A DNA stretch of 64,000 bases from contig NZ_CP107968.1 in the NCBI RefSeq assembly GCF_036084755.1, forward strand, positions 3,999,501-4,063,500, given 5' to 3'. The position numbers and the translations under genes are program-made. Shown one piece after another: positions 1-8,875 of this stretch (position 1 is its first letter; each line of letters begins with the position of its first letter). The DNA comes from Streptomyces sp. NBC_00370 (GTDB lineage: Bacteria > Actinomycetota > Actinomycetes > Streptomycetales > Streptomycetaceae). The notes beneath the pieces are model-generated. The model had not been told where the DNA came from, did no database searches, and was given only the letters and a program-made list of their open reading frames with translations.

Positions 1-540
1 CTCGAAACCTACGGGGTCCGGCAGCACGAGCCTCTCCCCGAAGGGGGTCTTACGCGTGTCGCGGTAGTCACCTGTGGCCTGGTCCGGGTTGCTGTGCACG
101 GTGATGACGCATGTGTCACGGTCGATCAGCAAATATACCGGGATACCGGCGGCCGCGTACGCGGCCGGCTTCTCCTCGCGGTCCCGGCGGCCGGTGTCCG
201 AGTCGTACGAAGTCACCTCCAGGGTCATCAGCACCCCGTCGGGGTCCGCCCACTCCCCCTGTCCGGCGAAGTGTGCGACGGGCGCGAGCGAGGCGCCCGG
301 ACGCGCTCGCCCCTCCCGGTACTCCTCGACCCGCAGTCCCTGCATGGTGTCCAGGTCGAGGTCCGGCCGCGCCTGCATGCACTGGCGCAACAACCACATG
401 ATGATCGCCCCGTGGTCTCCGTCCGCCACCTTCTTGACTCCGATCCGCCCGCCGATGAATTCCAGCCTGACGGTCTCGGACTCTGCGGCGGCGAACTTCT
501 CGAACTCGGTCACCGTCATTTGGGTCGAGCGCTCTGCCAT
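1..540 (-). CDS. Uma2 family endonuclease (partial, 3' end off window)
   Basis: The reverse strand is open from an ATG at 540 to the window edge (180 codons, no stop), so the C-terminus is missing. The readable protein starts MAERSTQMTVTEFEKFA. It contains FIGGRIGVKKV, then WADPDGVLMTLEVTS followed by REEKPAAYAAAGIPVYLLID. The spaced D, E and K fit the PD-(D/E)XK core of Uma2 (DUF820) proteins, which are common multicopy proteins in Streptomyces with uncertain biological roles. A GGAGGTG Shine-Dalgarno lies 11-14 bases upstream. Family assignment is good; cellular function is unknown. Confidence 0.75.
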   Translation of the reverse strand, partial: MAERSTQMTVTEFEKFAAAESETVRLEFIGGRIGVKKVADGDHGAIIMWLLRQCMQARPDLDLDTMQGLRVEEYREGRARPGASLAPVAHFAGQGEWADPDGVLMTLEVTSYDSDTGRRDREEKPAAYAAAGIPVYLLIDRDTCVITVHSNPDQATGDYRDTRKTPFGERLVLPDPVGFE

Positions 541-669
541 AACTGTCGTGGTGCACCTCCTGTCAGGTGAACACCAGCATCGCCGGACCCTCGGTGGTGC
601 CGCTGGCATATGCCAGACAATCACCCATTCGGGTGACGACGGGCCCGAAGACCCGCACCGCGCCCCCCG

Positions 670-1329
670 TCACCCCGGCGTCACCAGCCGCGCCTCGTAC
701 GCGAACACCGCCGCCTGCGTGCGGTCCCGCAGGCCGAGCTTCACCAGGACGCGGCTCACATGCGTCTTGATCGTGGACTCCGCCACCACCAGGTGCTCCG
801 CGATCTCCGCGTTCGACAGGCCCTGGGCGATCAGCACCAGCACCTCCGTCTCGCGCTCCGTCAGGTCACCGACCCGGGCCAGCGCCGGGGCGCGGGGTGT
901 TTCCGCCAGGCGGGAGAACTCCGTGATCAGGCGGCGGGTGACCGTGGGGGCGAGCAGTGCCTCGCCGGACGCCACCACCCGTACGCCGTCGGCCAGTTGC
1001 CGCGCCGACGCGTCCTTCAGCAGGAAGCCGGAAGCGCCGGCGCGCAGCGCCTGGTAGACGTACTCGTCCAGGTCGAACGTGGTCAGGACCAGCACCTTCG
1101 CCGCCGCGTCCGCCGCGACGATCTCGCGGGTCGCGTCGATGCCGTTCAGTTCCGGCATGCGGATGTCCATCAGCACCACGTCGGGGTGGAGCGCGGCGAC
1201 CTGGGTGACGGCCTCGCGGCCGTTCACCGCCTCGCCCACCACCTCGATGTCCGGCATCGCGTTCAGCAGTACGGAGAAACCCTCGCGGACCATCACCTGG
1301 TCGTCGACGATCAGCACCCGGATCGTCAC
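670..1329 (-). CDS. NarL/LuxR-family response regulator
   Basis: This 219-residue DNA-binding response regulator has a receiver domain at about residues 4-120, with acidic pocket D9/D10, predicted phospho-acceptor D55 in VVLMDIRMP, and conserved K105 in FLLKD. A LuxR-type helix-turn-helix follows at about 155-212 (LTERETEVLVLIAQGLS). The start is a GTG at 1329 that overlaps the TGA of the upstream sensor kinase in a 4-base GTGA, so the pair is probably translationally coupled and functions as one two-component system. The regulon and signal cannot be read from the sequence. Confidence 0.93.
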   Translation of the reverse strand: MTIRVLIVDDQVMVREGFSVLLNAMPDIEVVGEAVNGREAVTQVAALHPDVVLMDIRMPELNGIDATREIVAADAAAKVLVLTTFDLDEYVYQALRAGASGFLLKDASARQLADGVRVVASGEALLAPTVTRRLITEFSRLAETPRAPALARVGDLTERETEVLVLIAQGLSNAEIAEHLVVAESTIKTHVSRVLVKLGLRDRTQAAVFAYEARLVTPG

Positions 1330-2645
1330 GACGACGCCTCCCCACGCTGCGGGGTCTCGTCCCGCTCGGCCTTCGGGACCGGGATGAACGCCGTCACCTC
1401 GTAGCCGCCGTCCTCCGTCGGCTCCGCCGTCATCTCGCCGTTCAGCATCGTCACCCGCTCCCGCATCCCGGTGATCCCGTGTCCCGCCCCCGGCGACGGC
1501 TTGACCGGCCCCTGCGGCGGCGTGTTCACGATCCGCAGGCCCAGCCCGCCGAGCACGTAACTGACCTCGACGTCCGCCGTCGAGCCCGGCGCGTGCCGCA
1601 GCGTGTTGCTGAGCGCCTCCTGGACGATGCGGTACGCCGACAGCTCCACGCCCTGCGGCAGCTCCCGCACCGCGCCGGTGATCGTCTTGCGTACGGTCAG
1701 ACCCGCCTCGCCGACGTTCGCCAGCAGCCCGTCCAGCTCGGCCAGGGTGGGCTGCGGGGCGTCGGGCGCCTGGTAGTCCTCGGCCCGTACGACGCCCAGC
1801 ACGCGGCGCAGCTCCGTCAGCGCCGCCACGGCGTTCTCGCGGATCGTGACGAACGCCTGCTCCAGTTCGGGCGGCGGGTTCTCGACCCGGTACGGGGCCG
1901 CCTCGGCCTGGATCGCGACGACCGACATGTGGTGCGCGACCACGTCGTGCAGTTCGCGCGCGATGGTGGTGCGCTCCTCCAGCAGCGTGCGCCGGTCGCG
2001 TTCCACCGCTGTGACGCTCTGCTGGGCCGCGACCTCCTGCACCGCGTTCCTGCGGATGTGCAGCGCCGTGACGGTCAGCAGGGAGAGCGCGGAGACGAAG
2101 AGCATGGGCGCTGCCGTCGACGCGCCGTAGTACCCCCGGCTGAGGAATGCCTCGGCGAACAGCCCGTACACCGCGGTCAGCACCCACATCCAGGCGGCGG
2201 TGCGCGGGCGGGTACGGGCCGCGACCACGGTGATCACGATGAGGTACGCGCCGAAGCAGGCGGGCGTCCACGGCATCCCGCCGTCGGGGTAGAACAGGTA
2301 CGTCAGCGCCGAGACCCCGAGCGCCAGCCACCAGGCGCCCACCGGCCTGGCCAGCGTGAGCACCACGGGCGCCGCGGCGACCAGGCCGAGCAACGGCGAC
2401 CCGGAGCCGAGGCCGACGAACAGCACCATCAGCGCGCCGAACATGATCACCGCGTGCGGCGTCCAGACGGCGCCGTCGCGTATCCGGTCCGGCAGCCTCC
2501 TGACGAGCGGGCCGTCCGGCCGCAGCGGCGCCAGCGGCCGGTAGGCGAATGCGTCGTGGAAGAGGCCCTGGCGCAGACCGGCGACGGTGTCGGCGGCCAG
2601 GCGGAACTCGGGGCTCCGGGTCTTCCCGGTATCTGTCTCGGTCAC
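1326..2645 (-). CDS. Sensor histidine kinase (HisKA_3 type)
   Basis: This 439-residue membrane sensor kinase pairs with the response regulator it overlaps. Several hydrophobic segments lie between about residues 60 and 195. The dimerisation and phospho-acceptor helix follows, with predicted H233 in ARELHDVVAHHM, and then a HATPase_c domain with the N-box YRIVQEALSNTLRHA. This arrangement is the NarX/DesK-like class common in actinomycetes. The frame stays open upstream to 2756, but the GTG at 2645 (VTETDTGK) precedes the conserved part and was chosen. No extracytoplasmic sensor domain is evident, so the signal may be perceived within the membrane. Confidence 0.9.
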   Translation of the reverse strand: MTETDTGKTRSPEFRLAADTVAGLRQGLFHDAFAYRPLAPLRPDGPLVRRLPDRIRDGAVWTPHAVIMFGALMVLFVGLGSGSPLLGLVAAAPVVLTLARPVGAWWLALGVSALTYLFYPDGGMPWTPACFGAYLIVITVVAARTRPRTAAWMWVLTAVYGLFAEAFLSRGYYGASTAAPMLFVSALSLLTVTALHIRRNAVQEVAAQQSVTAVERDRRTLLEERTTIARELHDVVAHHMSVVAIQAEAAPYRVENPPPELEQAFVTIRENAVAALTELRRVLGVVRAEDYQAPDAPQPTLAELDGLLANVGEAGLTVRKTITGAVRELPQGVELSAYRIVQEALSNTLRHAPGSTADVEVSYVLGGLGLRIVNTPPQGPVKPSPGAGHGITGMRERVTMLNGEMTAEPTEDGGYEVTAFIPVPKAERDETPQRGEASS

Positions 2646-2881
2646 ACTGCAACGGTAGGGGTCGGGGCGGACGGGGTCGTCACCAGCGAAGCGGATCCTG
2701 CCGCGTCCGTCCCAGGTACTACGCGGCCCGGAACACTCCCCCCTCAGCCACGCCACGCGCCGCGCGGCCCGCCCCCGCCGCGCCCGTGAATCGCGTCACG
2801 CGCGCCGCGTCAGGCCCGTGGCGCGCCCGCGTCGGGCCGCCCGCGTACCCCCGTGATCGCGCGGCCCCCCGCCCCTCGCGA

Positions 2882-3781
2882 TCACGCGCCGCCGCGTCCC
2901 CCGAACTCCGCCGCGTGCTCCCGCGCCCACTGCGCGAACGTGCGCGCCGGCCGGCCCGTGATCTCCTCGACGGTCCCGACGACCGTGCGTCCCTCCGGCG
3001 GCGTGTCGGCGAAGACGCCCAGCAGGAAATCGACCACCTCACGCGGCTTCCCGTCCGCGATCCAGCGCTCGCGCGCCTCCCACTCGGTCAGCTCCACGAG
3101 CGTGATCGCCTGCCCACGCGCCGCCGCCAGCGCCTCCGTCTTGTCCCGGACGGTGAGCACCTCGGGCCCGGTGAGCAGATACCGATGGCCGCCGTGGCCC
3201 TCCTCGGTCAGCGCGACCGCGGCGACGGCCCCGATGTCCGCCTCGTGGACCATGGCGCTCTGCCGGTCCGCGAACGGTTCGCGCACGGTGTCCTCGGCGC
3301 GGATGGTGCCGGCCCACTCCAGCGCGTTGGCCATGAACTCGACCGGCATCAGTACGGTCCAGTCGAGCCCGCTGGCCTCGACGGCCTGCTGGAGCGGGGT
3401 CTGGCCGCCGCCGAAGAGGACGGTGGCCCGGCGGACCCCGGACTTCTCCGCCAGTTCGGCGATCTCGAGCCCGGTCTCCAGCGAGGCGAACAGGTCGCCG
3501 CCGAAGGTGATCAGATGCAGCCCGGTGGCGCCGTCCAGGGCGGGACCGAGGCCCGCCGGGTCGGTGAGGTCGCCCCGTACGATCTCGACCTCGGCGGGCA
3601 GACCCGCCGCCGCAGCCCGCGCCGGGTCACGGGTCAGCGCGCGTACGGTGTGGCCCCGGCGCAGCAGTTCGGCGACGACCTGACGGCCGACGGTGCCGGT
3701 CGCGCCGGTGACGAGCACGGTCTGCGGATCATCCGTTTTGCCGTTGTTGATACTGCTGGCGGCATTCGCGTGGTTGGTCAT
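2882..3781 (-). CDS. NmrA/SDR-like NAD(P)-binding protein
   Basis: This is a 299-residue atypical short-chain dehydrogenase. The N-terminal Rossmann motif VLVTGATGTVGRQVVAEL begins near residue 21 and is followed by RALTRDPARA, typical of NmrA and NAD(P)H:quinone oxidoreductase 2-like proteins that sense or use NAD(P)H. The catalytic YxxxK of classical SDRs is not obvious. The ATG at 3781 was chosen; an in-frame TTG at 3823 would add 14 residues but sits too close to its only Shine-Dalgarno-like stretch. It lies just downstream of the kynurenine operon on the same strand, 62 bases after the hydrolase stop, but no functional link is visible. Confidence 0.85.
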   Translation of the reverse strand: MTNHANAASSINNGKTDDPQTVLVTGATGTVGRQVVAELLRRGHTVRALTRDPARAAAAGLPAEVEIVRGDLTDPAGLGPALDGATGLHLITFGGDLFASLETGLEIAELAEKSGVRRATVLFGGGQTPLQQAVEASGLDWTVLMPVEFMANALEWAGTIRAEDTVREPFADRQSAMVHEADIGAVAAVALTEEGHGGHRYLLTGPEVLTVRDKTEALAAARGQAITLVELTEWEARERWIADGKPREVVDFLLGVFADTPPEGRTVVGTVEEITGRPARTFAQWAREHAAEFGGRGGA

Positions 3782-3843
3782 GCAGACACCATAGGAAGAC
3801 TCGCGGCCACATTCCGTCCGCAATCACCTCGCCGCGACCGACT

Positions 3844-4728
3844 TCACCACGCGAGCTGCGCCAGCTCCTCCGCGACCACGGCGCACGCGTCGGCCGCCGG
3901 GTCGATCAGCGGGAAGTGACCGACGCCGTCGAGCAGGGTCAAGCCGACCATCTCCCCCGCGCCCGCCGCGGCCGCCACGAACGCGTCGGACACGGCCGAC
4001 GGCACGGTGATGTCCTCCCGGCCGTGCACCACGGCGGTGGCGATCCCGGTGGGCAGCAGGGCCGCCGGGTCCGCGCTCTCCTTACGCCGCTTGAACTCCG
4101 GCCCGTCACCGAGCAGTTGCCCGATCGCACCGCCGCACACATCGAGGTCGACGGCGCTCGTCAGATCCGCGATCGGGGCCAGCGCGACGACCCCGCGCAG
4201 CGGCGGCGGCGCGGGCAGCCGCCAGGGCGAGCCCTCGGGCAGTACGTGCCGGGCGGCGGCCCACAGCGCGAGGTGGCCGCCGGCGGAGTGCCCGGTCAGC
4301 ACGGTCCGCCGCACGTCGGCCTGCGGCAGGGCGGCGCCGACGAGCGCGGGCAGCGCGTCCAGCGCCGCCGCCACGTCGTCGAACGTCTCCGGCCAACGGC
4401 CGGCGACCGGCGCCTCGGTGTCCTGGTGCGGCAGCCCCGAGCCGCGCCGGTACTCCACGTTGGCGACGGCGAAACCGCGCCGCGCGAGGAAGTCGGCGAA
4501 CGGCGACAGGTGCGCCCGGTCGTACGGCGAGCGCCAGGCGCCGCCGTGCAGCACGACGACGAGCGGCACCCGCTCCTGGCCGCCGCGCGGCGCGTAGAAG
4601 TCGATCACCTGATCGGGGTGCTCGCCGTACGCGGCGCTCGCATCGGGCAGGACGGCCGGATGCGAGAAGAGCGACTCGCTCTCGGCGACGTCGAGAGCGA
4701 CGGGATCGCGCCCCGCTGGATCCGGCAT
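3844..4728 (-). CDS. Alpha/beta hydrolase, probable kynurenine formamidase
   Basis: This 294-residue serine hydrolase contains the HGG-x-W oxyanion motif (VVVLHGGAWRSPY, about residues 60-72), the nucleophile elbow LTGHSAGGHLALWAAA, and a late aspartate and histidine (HGREDITVP and GVGHFPLID) that complete a catalytic triad. HGGxW is characteristic of AFMID-type arylformamidases, which hydrolyse N-formylkynurenine. The call is supported by its position downstream of tryptophan 2,3-dioxygenase and kynureninase on the same strand, where it would supply the missing second step. The start at 4728 is followed by MPDPAGRD; the upstream in-frame extension to 5388 is an overlapping shadow. A generic esterase remains possible. 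Confidence 0.8.
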   Translation of the reverse strand: MPDPAGRDPVALDVAESESLFSHPAVLPDASAAYGEHPDQVIDFYAPRGGQERVPLVVVLHGGAWRSPYDRAHLSPFADFLARRGFAVANVEYRRGSGLPHQDTEAPVAGRWPETFDDVAAALDALPALVGAALPQADVRRTVLTGHSAGGHLALWAAARHVLPEGSPWRLPAPPPLRGVVALAPIADLTSAVDLDVCGGAIGQLLGDGPEFKRRKESADPAALLPTGIATAVVHGREDITVPSAVSDAFVAAAAGAGEMVGLTLLDGVGHFPLIDPAADACAVVAEELAQLAW

Positions 4729-4838
4729 GGTGCTCCAACCTTTCGGTACGGCGGCCGAATTGATCTGACCAGCGGGGACGGTATCAGCCACGCGGGGGCA
4801 CTTGCAGCGTCCAGGCAGGGGCGGGCTGTTTCCCGCAG

Positions 4839-5333
4839 TCAGCAGCCGCAGGAGATCGCGCCGCGCGGCGCGGTCAGCTCGTCCACCGGCCGCCGCTCGA
4901 CACCGTCGGCGGTCCGGACGGCGAAGCCCTCGCGCACCCAGTACTCGTAGCCGCCGATCATCTCCTTGACCGGTATGCCGAGCCGGGCGAAGGCCAGCGC
5001 GGCGCGGGTGGCGCCGTTGCAGCCGGGGCCCCAGCAGTACGTCACGACGACGGCGCCCGCCGGCACGACGTCGGCGGCGCGTGCGGCGATCTCGGCGGTG
5101 GGCAGATGGACGGCGCCGGGCAGATGGCCCTGGTCCCAGGCCTCGGTGCCGCGGGAGTCGACGACGACCAGGCCGGGGGCACGGGCCTCCAGGTCGGCGT
5201 GGACGTCGCTGACGTCGGCCTCGAAGGACAGCCGGGCGGCGAAGTGCGCGAGCGCGGCGGCGGGGTCGGCGGGCGGGGTGGCGGTGACCGTTGAGGCGGG
5301 CGGGGTGAGCGGGGTGAACTGTGTCTTCGTCAT
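4839..5333 (-). CDS. Rhodanese-like domain protein
   Basis: This 164-residue protein has a single rhodanese domain with VVVDSRGTEAWDQGHLPGAVHLP in the middle. The active-site loop is CWGPGCNGATR, where the first cysteine would carry a persulfide. Such proteins transfer sulfur to thiophilic acceptors or detoxify reactive sulfur. It sits between kynureninase (107 bases upstream) and the formamidase-like hydrolase, in the same direction. Rhodanese has no known place in tryptophan catabolism, so it may be a passenger or may act in redox protection. The C-terminus ends SCGC, two extra cysteines that could bind metal or sulfur. Confidence 0.88.
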   Translation of the reverse strand: MTKTQFTPLTPPASTVTATPPADPAAALAHFAARLSFEADVSDVHADLEARAPGLVVVDSRGTEAWDQGHLPGAVHLPTAEIAARAADVVPAGAVVVTYCWGPGCNGATRAALAFARLGIPVKEMIGGYEYWVREGFAVRTADGVERRPVDELTAPRGAISCGC

Positions 5334-5439
5334 AGTGACGATCCTGCCGACCGCGGCCACCCCCGGCGAGTGGCGGGAACGCCGCCACTCGTCAAGATTC
5401 CGCCACCCGCCGCACCGCCTCGTACAGCCGCAACAGGCC

Positions 5440-6702
5440 CTAACCCGCCGCCGGGATCTCCCGCAGCACCTCGCCCAGCGTCCGCGCCGCGCGCTCCGCG
5501 TCCGCGAACCCCACGTACAGCGGGGTGAAGCCGAACCGCAGCACGTCCGGCCTGCGCAGATCGCCCACCACACCGCGCTCGATGAGCGCCGCCATCACGG
5601 CAGGCGCCTCGGCGCAGCGCAGCGCGACCTGGCTGCCGCGCTCCGCGTGCGCGGCCGGGGTCGTCGAACTGACCCTGCCCGCAGGGGCGTACGCCGTCAC
5701 GCACTCCAGGAAGAAGTCCGTCAGCGCCAGGCTCTTGGCCCGTACGGCGTCGATGCTCACCCCGTCCCACACGTCCAGCGCCGCTTCGAGCGCCAGCATG
5801 GACAGGATGTCGGGCGTGCCGACCCGGCCCCGTACGGCGCCTTCGGCGGCCGTGAAGTCCTGCGCCATCGCGAACGGGTCCGCGTGCGAGTTCCAGCCGG
5901 GCAGCGGCGAGTCGAACCGCTCCTGGTGGCGCTCGGCGACGTACAGGAAGGCGGGCGAACCGGGTCCGCCGTTGAGGAACTTGTACGTGCAGCCGACCGC
6001 GAGGTCCACGCCGTGCTCGTCGAGGCCGACCGGCAGCGCGCCCGCGCTGTGGCACAGGTCCCAGACGGCGAGGCCGCCCGCTTCGTGGACGGCGGCGGTG
6101 AGTCCCGGCAAGTCGTGCAGCCGGCCGGTGCGGAAGTCGACGTGGTTGACCAGGACGACGGCCGTACGGGGGCCGAGCGAGCCGGGCAGTTCGGCCGGGT
6201 CGACGGGGACGAGCGGCATGCCGGTCATCCGCGCGACCGAGCGCGCGATGTAGCCGTCGGTGGGGAAGGTCGTGGCGTCCACGACGATCTCGTCCCGCGC
6301 CGGGTCGGCGGGGTCGAGCAGCCGTACGGCGCCCATCAGCGCCTTGAAGACGTTCACACTGGTCGAGTCACCGACCACGATCCGGCCCTGTCCCGCGCCG
6401 ACGAGCGGCGCGATACGGTCGCCGATCCGCTCGGGCGCCGTCCACCAGCCGCTCTCGTCCCAGGAGCGGATGCGCAGCTCGCCCCACTGGCGGGTGATGA
6501 CGTCCTGGACGCGTTCGGGGACGTTCCTCGGCAGCGCGCCGAGGGAGTTGCCGTCGAGGTAGACCGCGTCCGGTTCGAGGGCGAACAGCTTGCGGCAGGA
6601 GGCCAGTTCGTCGGCGGCGTCGAGTTCGGCGGCGCGCGCCGCGAGGGCGGGGACGGTCGGAGTGGCAGGGACGGCCGGTACGGCCGCGCGGGGGTCAGAC
6701 AT
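5440..6702 (-). CDS. kynU: Kynureninase
   Basis: This 420-residue PLP enzyme cleaves L-kynurenine to anthranilate and L-alanine. Family features are YLDGNSLGALPRNV near residue 50, the cofactor region VVGDSTSVNVFKALMG, VLVNHVDFRTGRLHDL, and the PLP lysine context CTYKFLNGGPGSPAF. Length matches the family. Its ATG overlaps the end of the upstream dioxygenase gene by 8 bases, so the two are almost certainly co-transcribed. Anthranilate could feed primary tryptophan recycling or an antibiotic pathway; the sequence does not say which. Confidence 0.95.
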   Translation of the reverse strand: MSDPRAAVPAVPATPTVPALAARAAELDAADELASCRKLFALEPDAVYLDGNSLGALPRNVPERVQDVITRQWGELRIRSWDESGWWTAPERIGDRIAPLVGAGQGRIVVGDSTSVNVFKALMGAVRLLDPADPARDEIVVDATTFPTDGYIARSVARMTGMPLVPVDPAELPGSLGPRTAVVLVNHVDFRTGRLHDLPGLTAAVHEAGGLAVWDLCHSAGALPVGLDEHGVDLAVGCTYKFLNGGPGSPAFLYVAERHQERFDSPLPGWNSHADPFAMAQDFTAAEGAVRGRVGTPDILSMLALEAALDVWDGVSIDAVRAKSLALTDFFLECVTAYAPAGRVSSTTPAAHAERGSQVALRCAEAPAVMAALIERGVVGDLRRPDVLRFGFTPLYVGFADAERAARTLGEVLREIPAAG

Positions 6703-7534
6703 GGCTGCGCGCCGTCCACAGCTCGGGGAAGACGTTCTTCGTGGCGCGCTTCTCCAGCCAGGCCACCCCGGCGGAGCCGCCGGTGCCGGTCTTGGAGCCC
6801 ATCGCGCGGCGGGTCGCCACCAGATGGTCGTTGCGCCATCGCCACACCAGCTCACCGACGTCCGTCAACGCCTCTCCCAGTCTGATCAGCTCGGAATGCT
6901 GGTCCGGGTCGGCGTACACACCGGCCCAGATCGCCTCGACCTCGGGCGACGGCACGTACTTGAGCGACAGGTCGCGGTCGAGGACAGCGGCGGGCACGGG
7001 CAGCCCGCGCCGGGCGAGCAGCCCCAACACCTCGTCGTACACGCTCGGTTCGTGCAGCGCCTTCTCCAACTCGGCGTGCACGCGCGGCGCGCCCCGGTGC
7101 GGTACGAGCATGGCCGCCGACTTGTCGCCGAGCAGGAACTCCATCCGCCGGTACATCGCCGACTGGAAGCCGGAACCCTCGCCCAACGAGCTGCGGTACG
7201 AGTTGAACTGAGCGGGCGTCAGCTGGCCGAGCGGCTTCCACGAGGCGTTCAGCGCCTCCAGCTCGCGCACGGAGCGCTTGAAGGCGTCGACCGCGACCTG
7301 CGTACGGTCCTCGCGCAGCGCGCGCGAGGCGGTCTCCCACTCGTGGACGATGACCGTGAACCACAGCTCCATGACCTGGGTGGTGACGAGGAAGACCATC
7401 TCACCGGGGTCGTCGGAGAGCAGATGCTGGAGATGGGTGAGGGTGTCCGCCTGGACGTAGTCCTCGTACGGCGTGGTGCCCGCGAAGTCCAGATTGGGGG
7501 TCTCGGGGTCCTGCGGCGTCGGGTCGTGCGGCAT
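6695..7534 (-). CDS. kynA: Tryptophan 2,3-dioxygenase
   Basis: This 279-residue haem enzyme opens the indole ring of L-tryptophan to give N-formylkynurenine. TDO hallmarks are LDFAGTTPYEDYVQAD near the N-terminus, LTHLQHLLSDDPGEMVFL, MELWFTVIVHEW, and RSSLGEGSGFQS, followed by MYRRMEFLLGDK. The start at 7534 has a GAGGAGAC ribosome-binding site. It is the first gene of the apparent tryptophan-catabolic operon running toward lower coordinates. Confidence 0.95.
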   Translation of the reverse strand: MPHDPTPQDPETPNLDFAGTTPYEDYVQADTLTHLQHLLSDDPGEMVFLVTTQVMELWFTVIVHEWETASRALREDRTQVAVDAFKRSVRELEALNASWKPLGQLTPAQFNSYRSSLGEGSGFQSAMYRRMEFLLGDKSAAMLVPHRGAPRVHAELEKALHEPSVYDEVLGLLARRGLPVPAAVLDRDLSLKYVPSPEVEAIWAGVYADPDQHSELIRLGEALTDVGELVWRWRNDHLVATRRAMGSKTGTGGSAGVAWLEKRATKNVFPELWTARSHV

Positions 7535-7630
7535 GGCTGTCTCCTCGGAATCGCTTCCGGGTAGCGGTCCGCCCCATCCCTTCGGTTTCGGAGCCCCGGT
7601 CCCCTGCTTCGCATCATAAAGGCAGGCAGC

Positions 7631-8338
7631 TCAGCGCGCCGGACCTGTGATGTACGTGCCGTAGTCGTCGTAGGGCCAGGCATTGGCGCGGCATCCGTCG
7701 AGGCCCTTGATCTGCTGCATCATCACCGGCGCGAGCTTGCCGGGGCCCGCGCAGCCCAGGTGGTGGCGGATGCCGATCTCGTGGCCGACCTCGTGGTTGA
7801 TGATCAGGTGGCGGTACTCGGCGGGCGGCCCGTCGAAGGTCGGCGAGCCCTGCGTCCAGCGCCGCAGATTCACCACGACACCGTCCGTCGTCTCACAGTT
7901 CAGCTCGCCGCCGGTGTCCAGGCCCTGGGCGAGACAGAGCCGGTCGGCGCCGGCCGGGGTGGCGATCCTGATGGTGAAGTCGGCCCGCGAGGAGACCAGC
8001 TGGAAGGTGCCCCGGCCGTGCGCGGCCCAGCTGCGCGGGTCGGCGAGGATGCGCTGGATGTCGGCCGCCGCGGTCTCGGCGGATATCCCGGCGCCCTTCT
8101 CGACCTCGACGGAGTAGCGGCGCAGCGGGCCTGAGCCGACCGGGGCGCCGTCCGACCGCGCGGTGACGAAGACCGGCTGCTGTCCGCCGCCCGGCAGCGC
8201 GGCATGCGCCCCGCCGCACATGGTGACGACGAGCAGGCACAGCAGGGCGAGCAGCCCGCAGCGGACGGCCTGCGGGCGGCGCACCACGCGCCACCGGCCT
8301 GTCCGGGACTCGTTCCCCGCCCCCGACTCGTTCCCCAT
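7631..8338 (-). CDS. DUF3152 secreted or anchored metalloprotease-like protein
   Basis: This 235-residue protein has an arginine-rich N-terminus, a hydrophobic segment (LLALLCLLVVTMCGGAHAA) consistent with a signal peptide or membrane anchor, and a DUF3152 domain. The domain contains a zinc-binding HExxH, LIINHEVGHEIGIRHHLGC, in which a third histidine follows as in metzincins. Four cysteines (LCLAQ, LNCETT, HLGCAG, DGCRAN) could form disulfides outside the cell. The start at 8338 follows a GGGGGAGG site. Peptidase activity is inferred from the motif; no substrate is known. Confidence 0.85.
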   Translation of the reverse strand: MGNESGAGNESRTGRWRVVRRPQAVRCGLLALLCLLVVTMCGGAHAALPGGGQQPVFVTARSDGAPVGSGPLRRYSVEVEKGAGISAETAAADIQRILADPRSWAAHGRGTFQLVSSRADFTIRIATPAGADRLCLAQGLDTGGELNCETTDGVVVNLRRWTQGSPTFDGPPAEYRHLIINHEVGHEIGIRHHLGCAGPGKLAPVMMQQIKGLDGCRANAWPYDDYGTYITGPAR

Positions 8339-8365
8339 GCCGGACCTCCCCCTGAACGGACCAAA

Positions 8366-8400
8366 GGGCCCGCGCCCGTAGGAAAAGACGGGCGGGGCCC
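8366..8400 (-). terminator. Hairpin terminator after the MFS-DUF3151 pair
   Basis: The arms at 8366-8379 and 8388-8400 are complementary apart from one extra base, with an 8-base loop. The hairpin lies 51 bases downstream of the DUF3151 stop on the minus strand and just before the DUF3152 gene. No T tract follows, which is usual for G+C-rich actinobacterial terminators. Confidence 0.55.
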
Positions 8401-8450
8401 TCAATAGGTTGATCGCGCAACCGTTCAGGAACGATCTTTGTCTCGGCCGG

Positions 8451-8864
8451 TCAGCCCAGGGTGTCGGCGGCGGCGGGCGACGAGTCGCGCAGGAACGTCG
8501 CGCAGCGCTCGTACTCCTCCTGCTCGCCGATCGCCTGTGCGGCGCGCGCGAGCGCGTGCAGGGCGCGCAGGAAGCCGCGGTTCGGCTCGTGCTCCCACGG
8601 CACCGGGCCGTGGCCCTTCCAGCCGGCCCTGCGCAGCGCGTCGAGCCCGCGGTGGTAGCCGGTCCGCGCGTACGCGTACGACTCGACGACCCGGCCGCCC
8701 TCGAACGCGTCGTCGGCGAGCCGTGCCCAGGCCAGTGATGAGGTCGGGTACTTCGCCGCGACGTCGGCGGGCGACGTCCCGTTCGCGAGCAGTTCGCGCG
8801 GCTCGGGGTCGTCGGGCAGCTCGGTGGGGGGCGGTCCCCCCAGGAGGTCTTTGTGAATGGCCAT
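8451..8864 (-). CDS. DUF3151 family protein
   Basis: This 137-residue soluble protein starts MAIHKDLLGGPPPTELPDD, the typical opening of the actinobacterial DUF3151 family, and continues with WARLADDAFEGGRVVESYAYARTGYHRGLD. The helical pattern recalls tetratricopeptide-like packing. Function is unknown. The start lies 11 bases after the stop of the transporter gene upstream, so the two are probably one operon. Confidence 0.85.
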   Translation of the reverse strand: MAIHKDLLGGPPPTELPDDPEPRELLANGTSPADVAAKYPTSSLAWARLADDAFEGGRVVESYAYARTGYHRGLDALRRAGWKGHGPVPWEHEPNRGFLRALHALARAAQAIGEQEEYERCATFLRDSSPAAADTLG

Positions 8865-8875
8865 GGGCTCTAGTG

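Noticed and set aside
670..2652. A 660-codon frame fusing the response regulator to a long upstream N-terminus
   Set aside because: The upstream part lies out of frame over the histidine kinase gene; the GTGA overlap at 1326-1329 defines two genes.
4729..5388. N-terminal extension of the kynurenine formamidase-like gene
   Set aside because: It overlaps the rhodanese-like gene in another frame and is Arg-rich without homology; the ATG at 4728 gives normal length.
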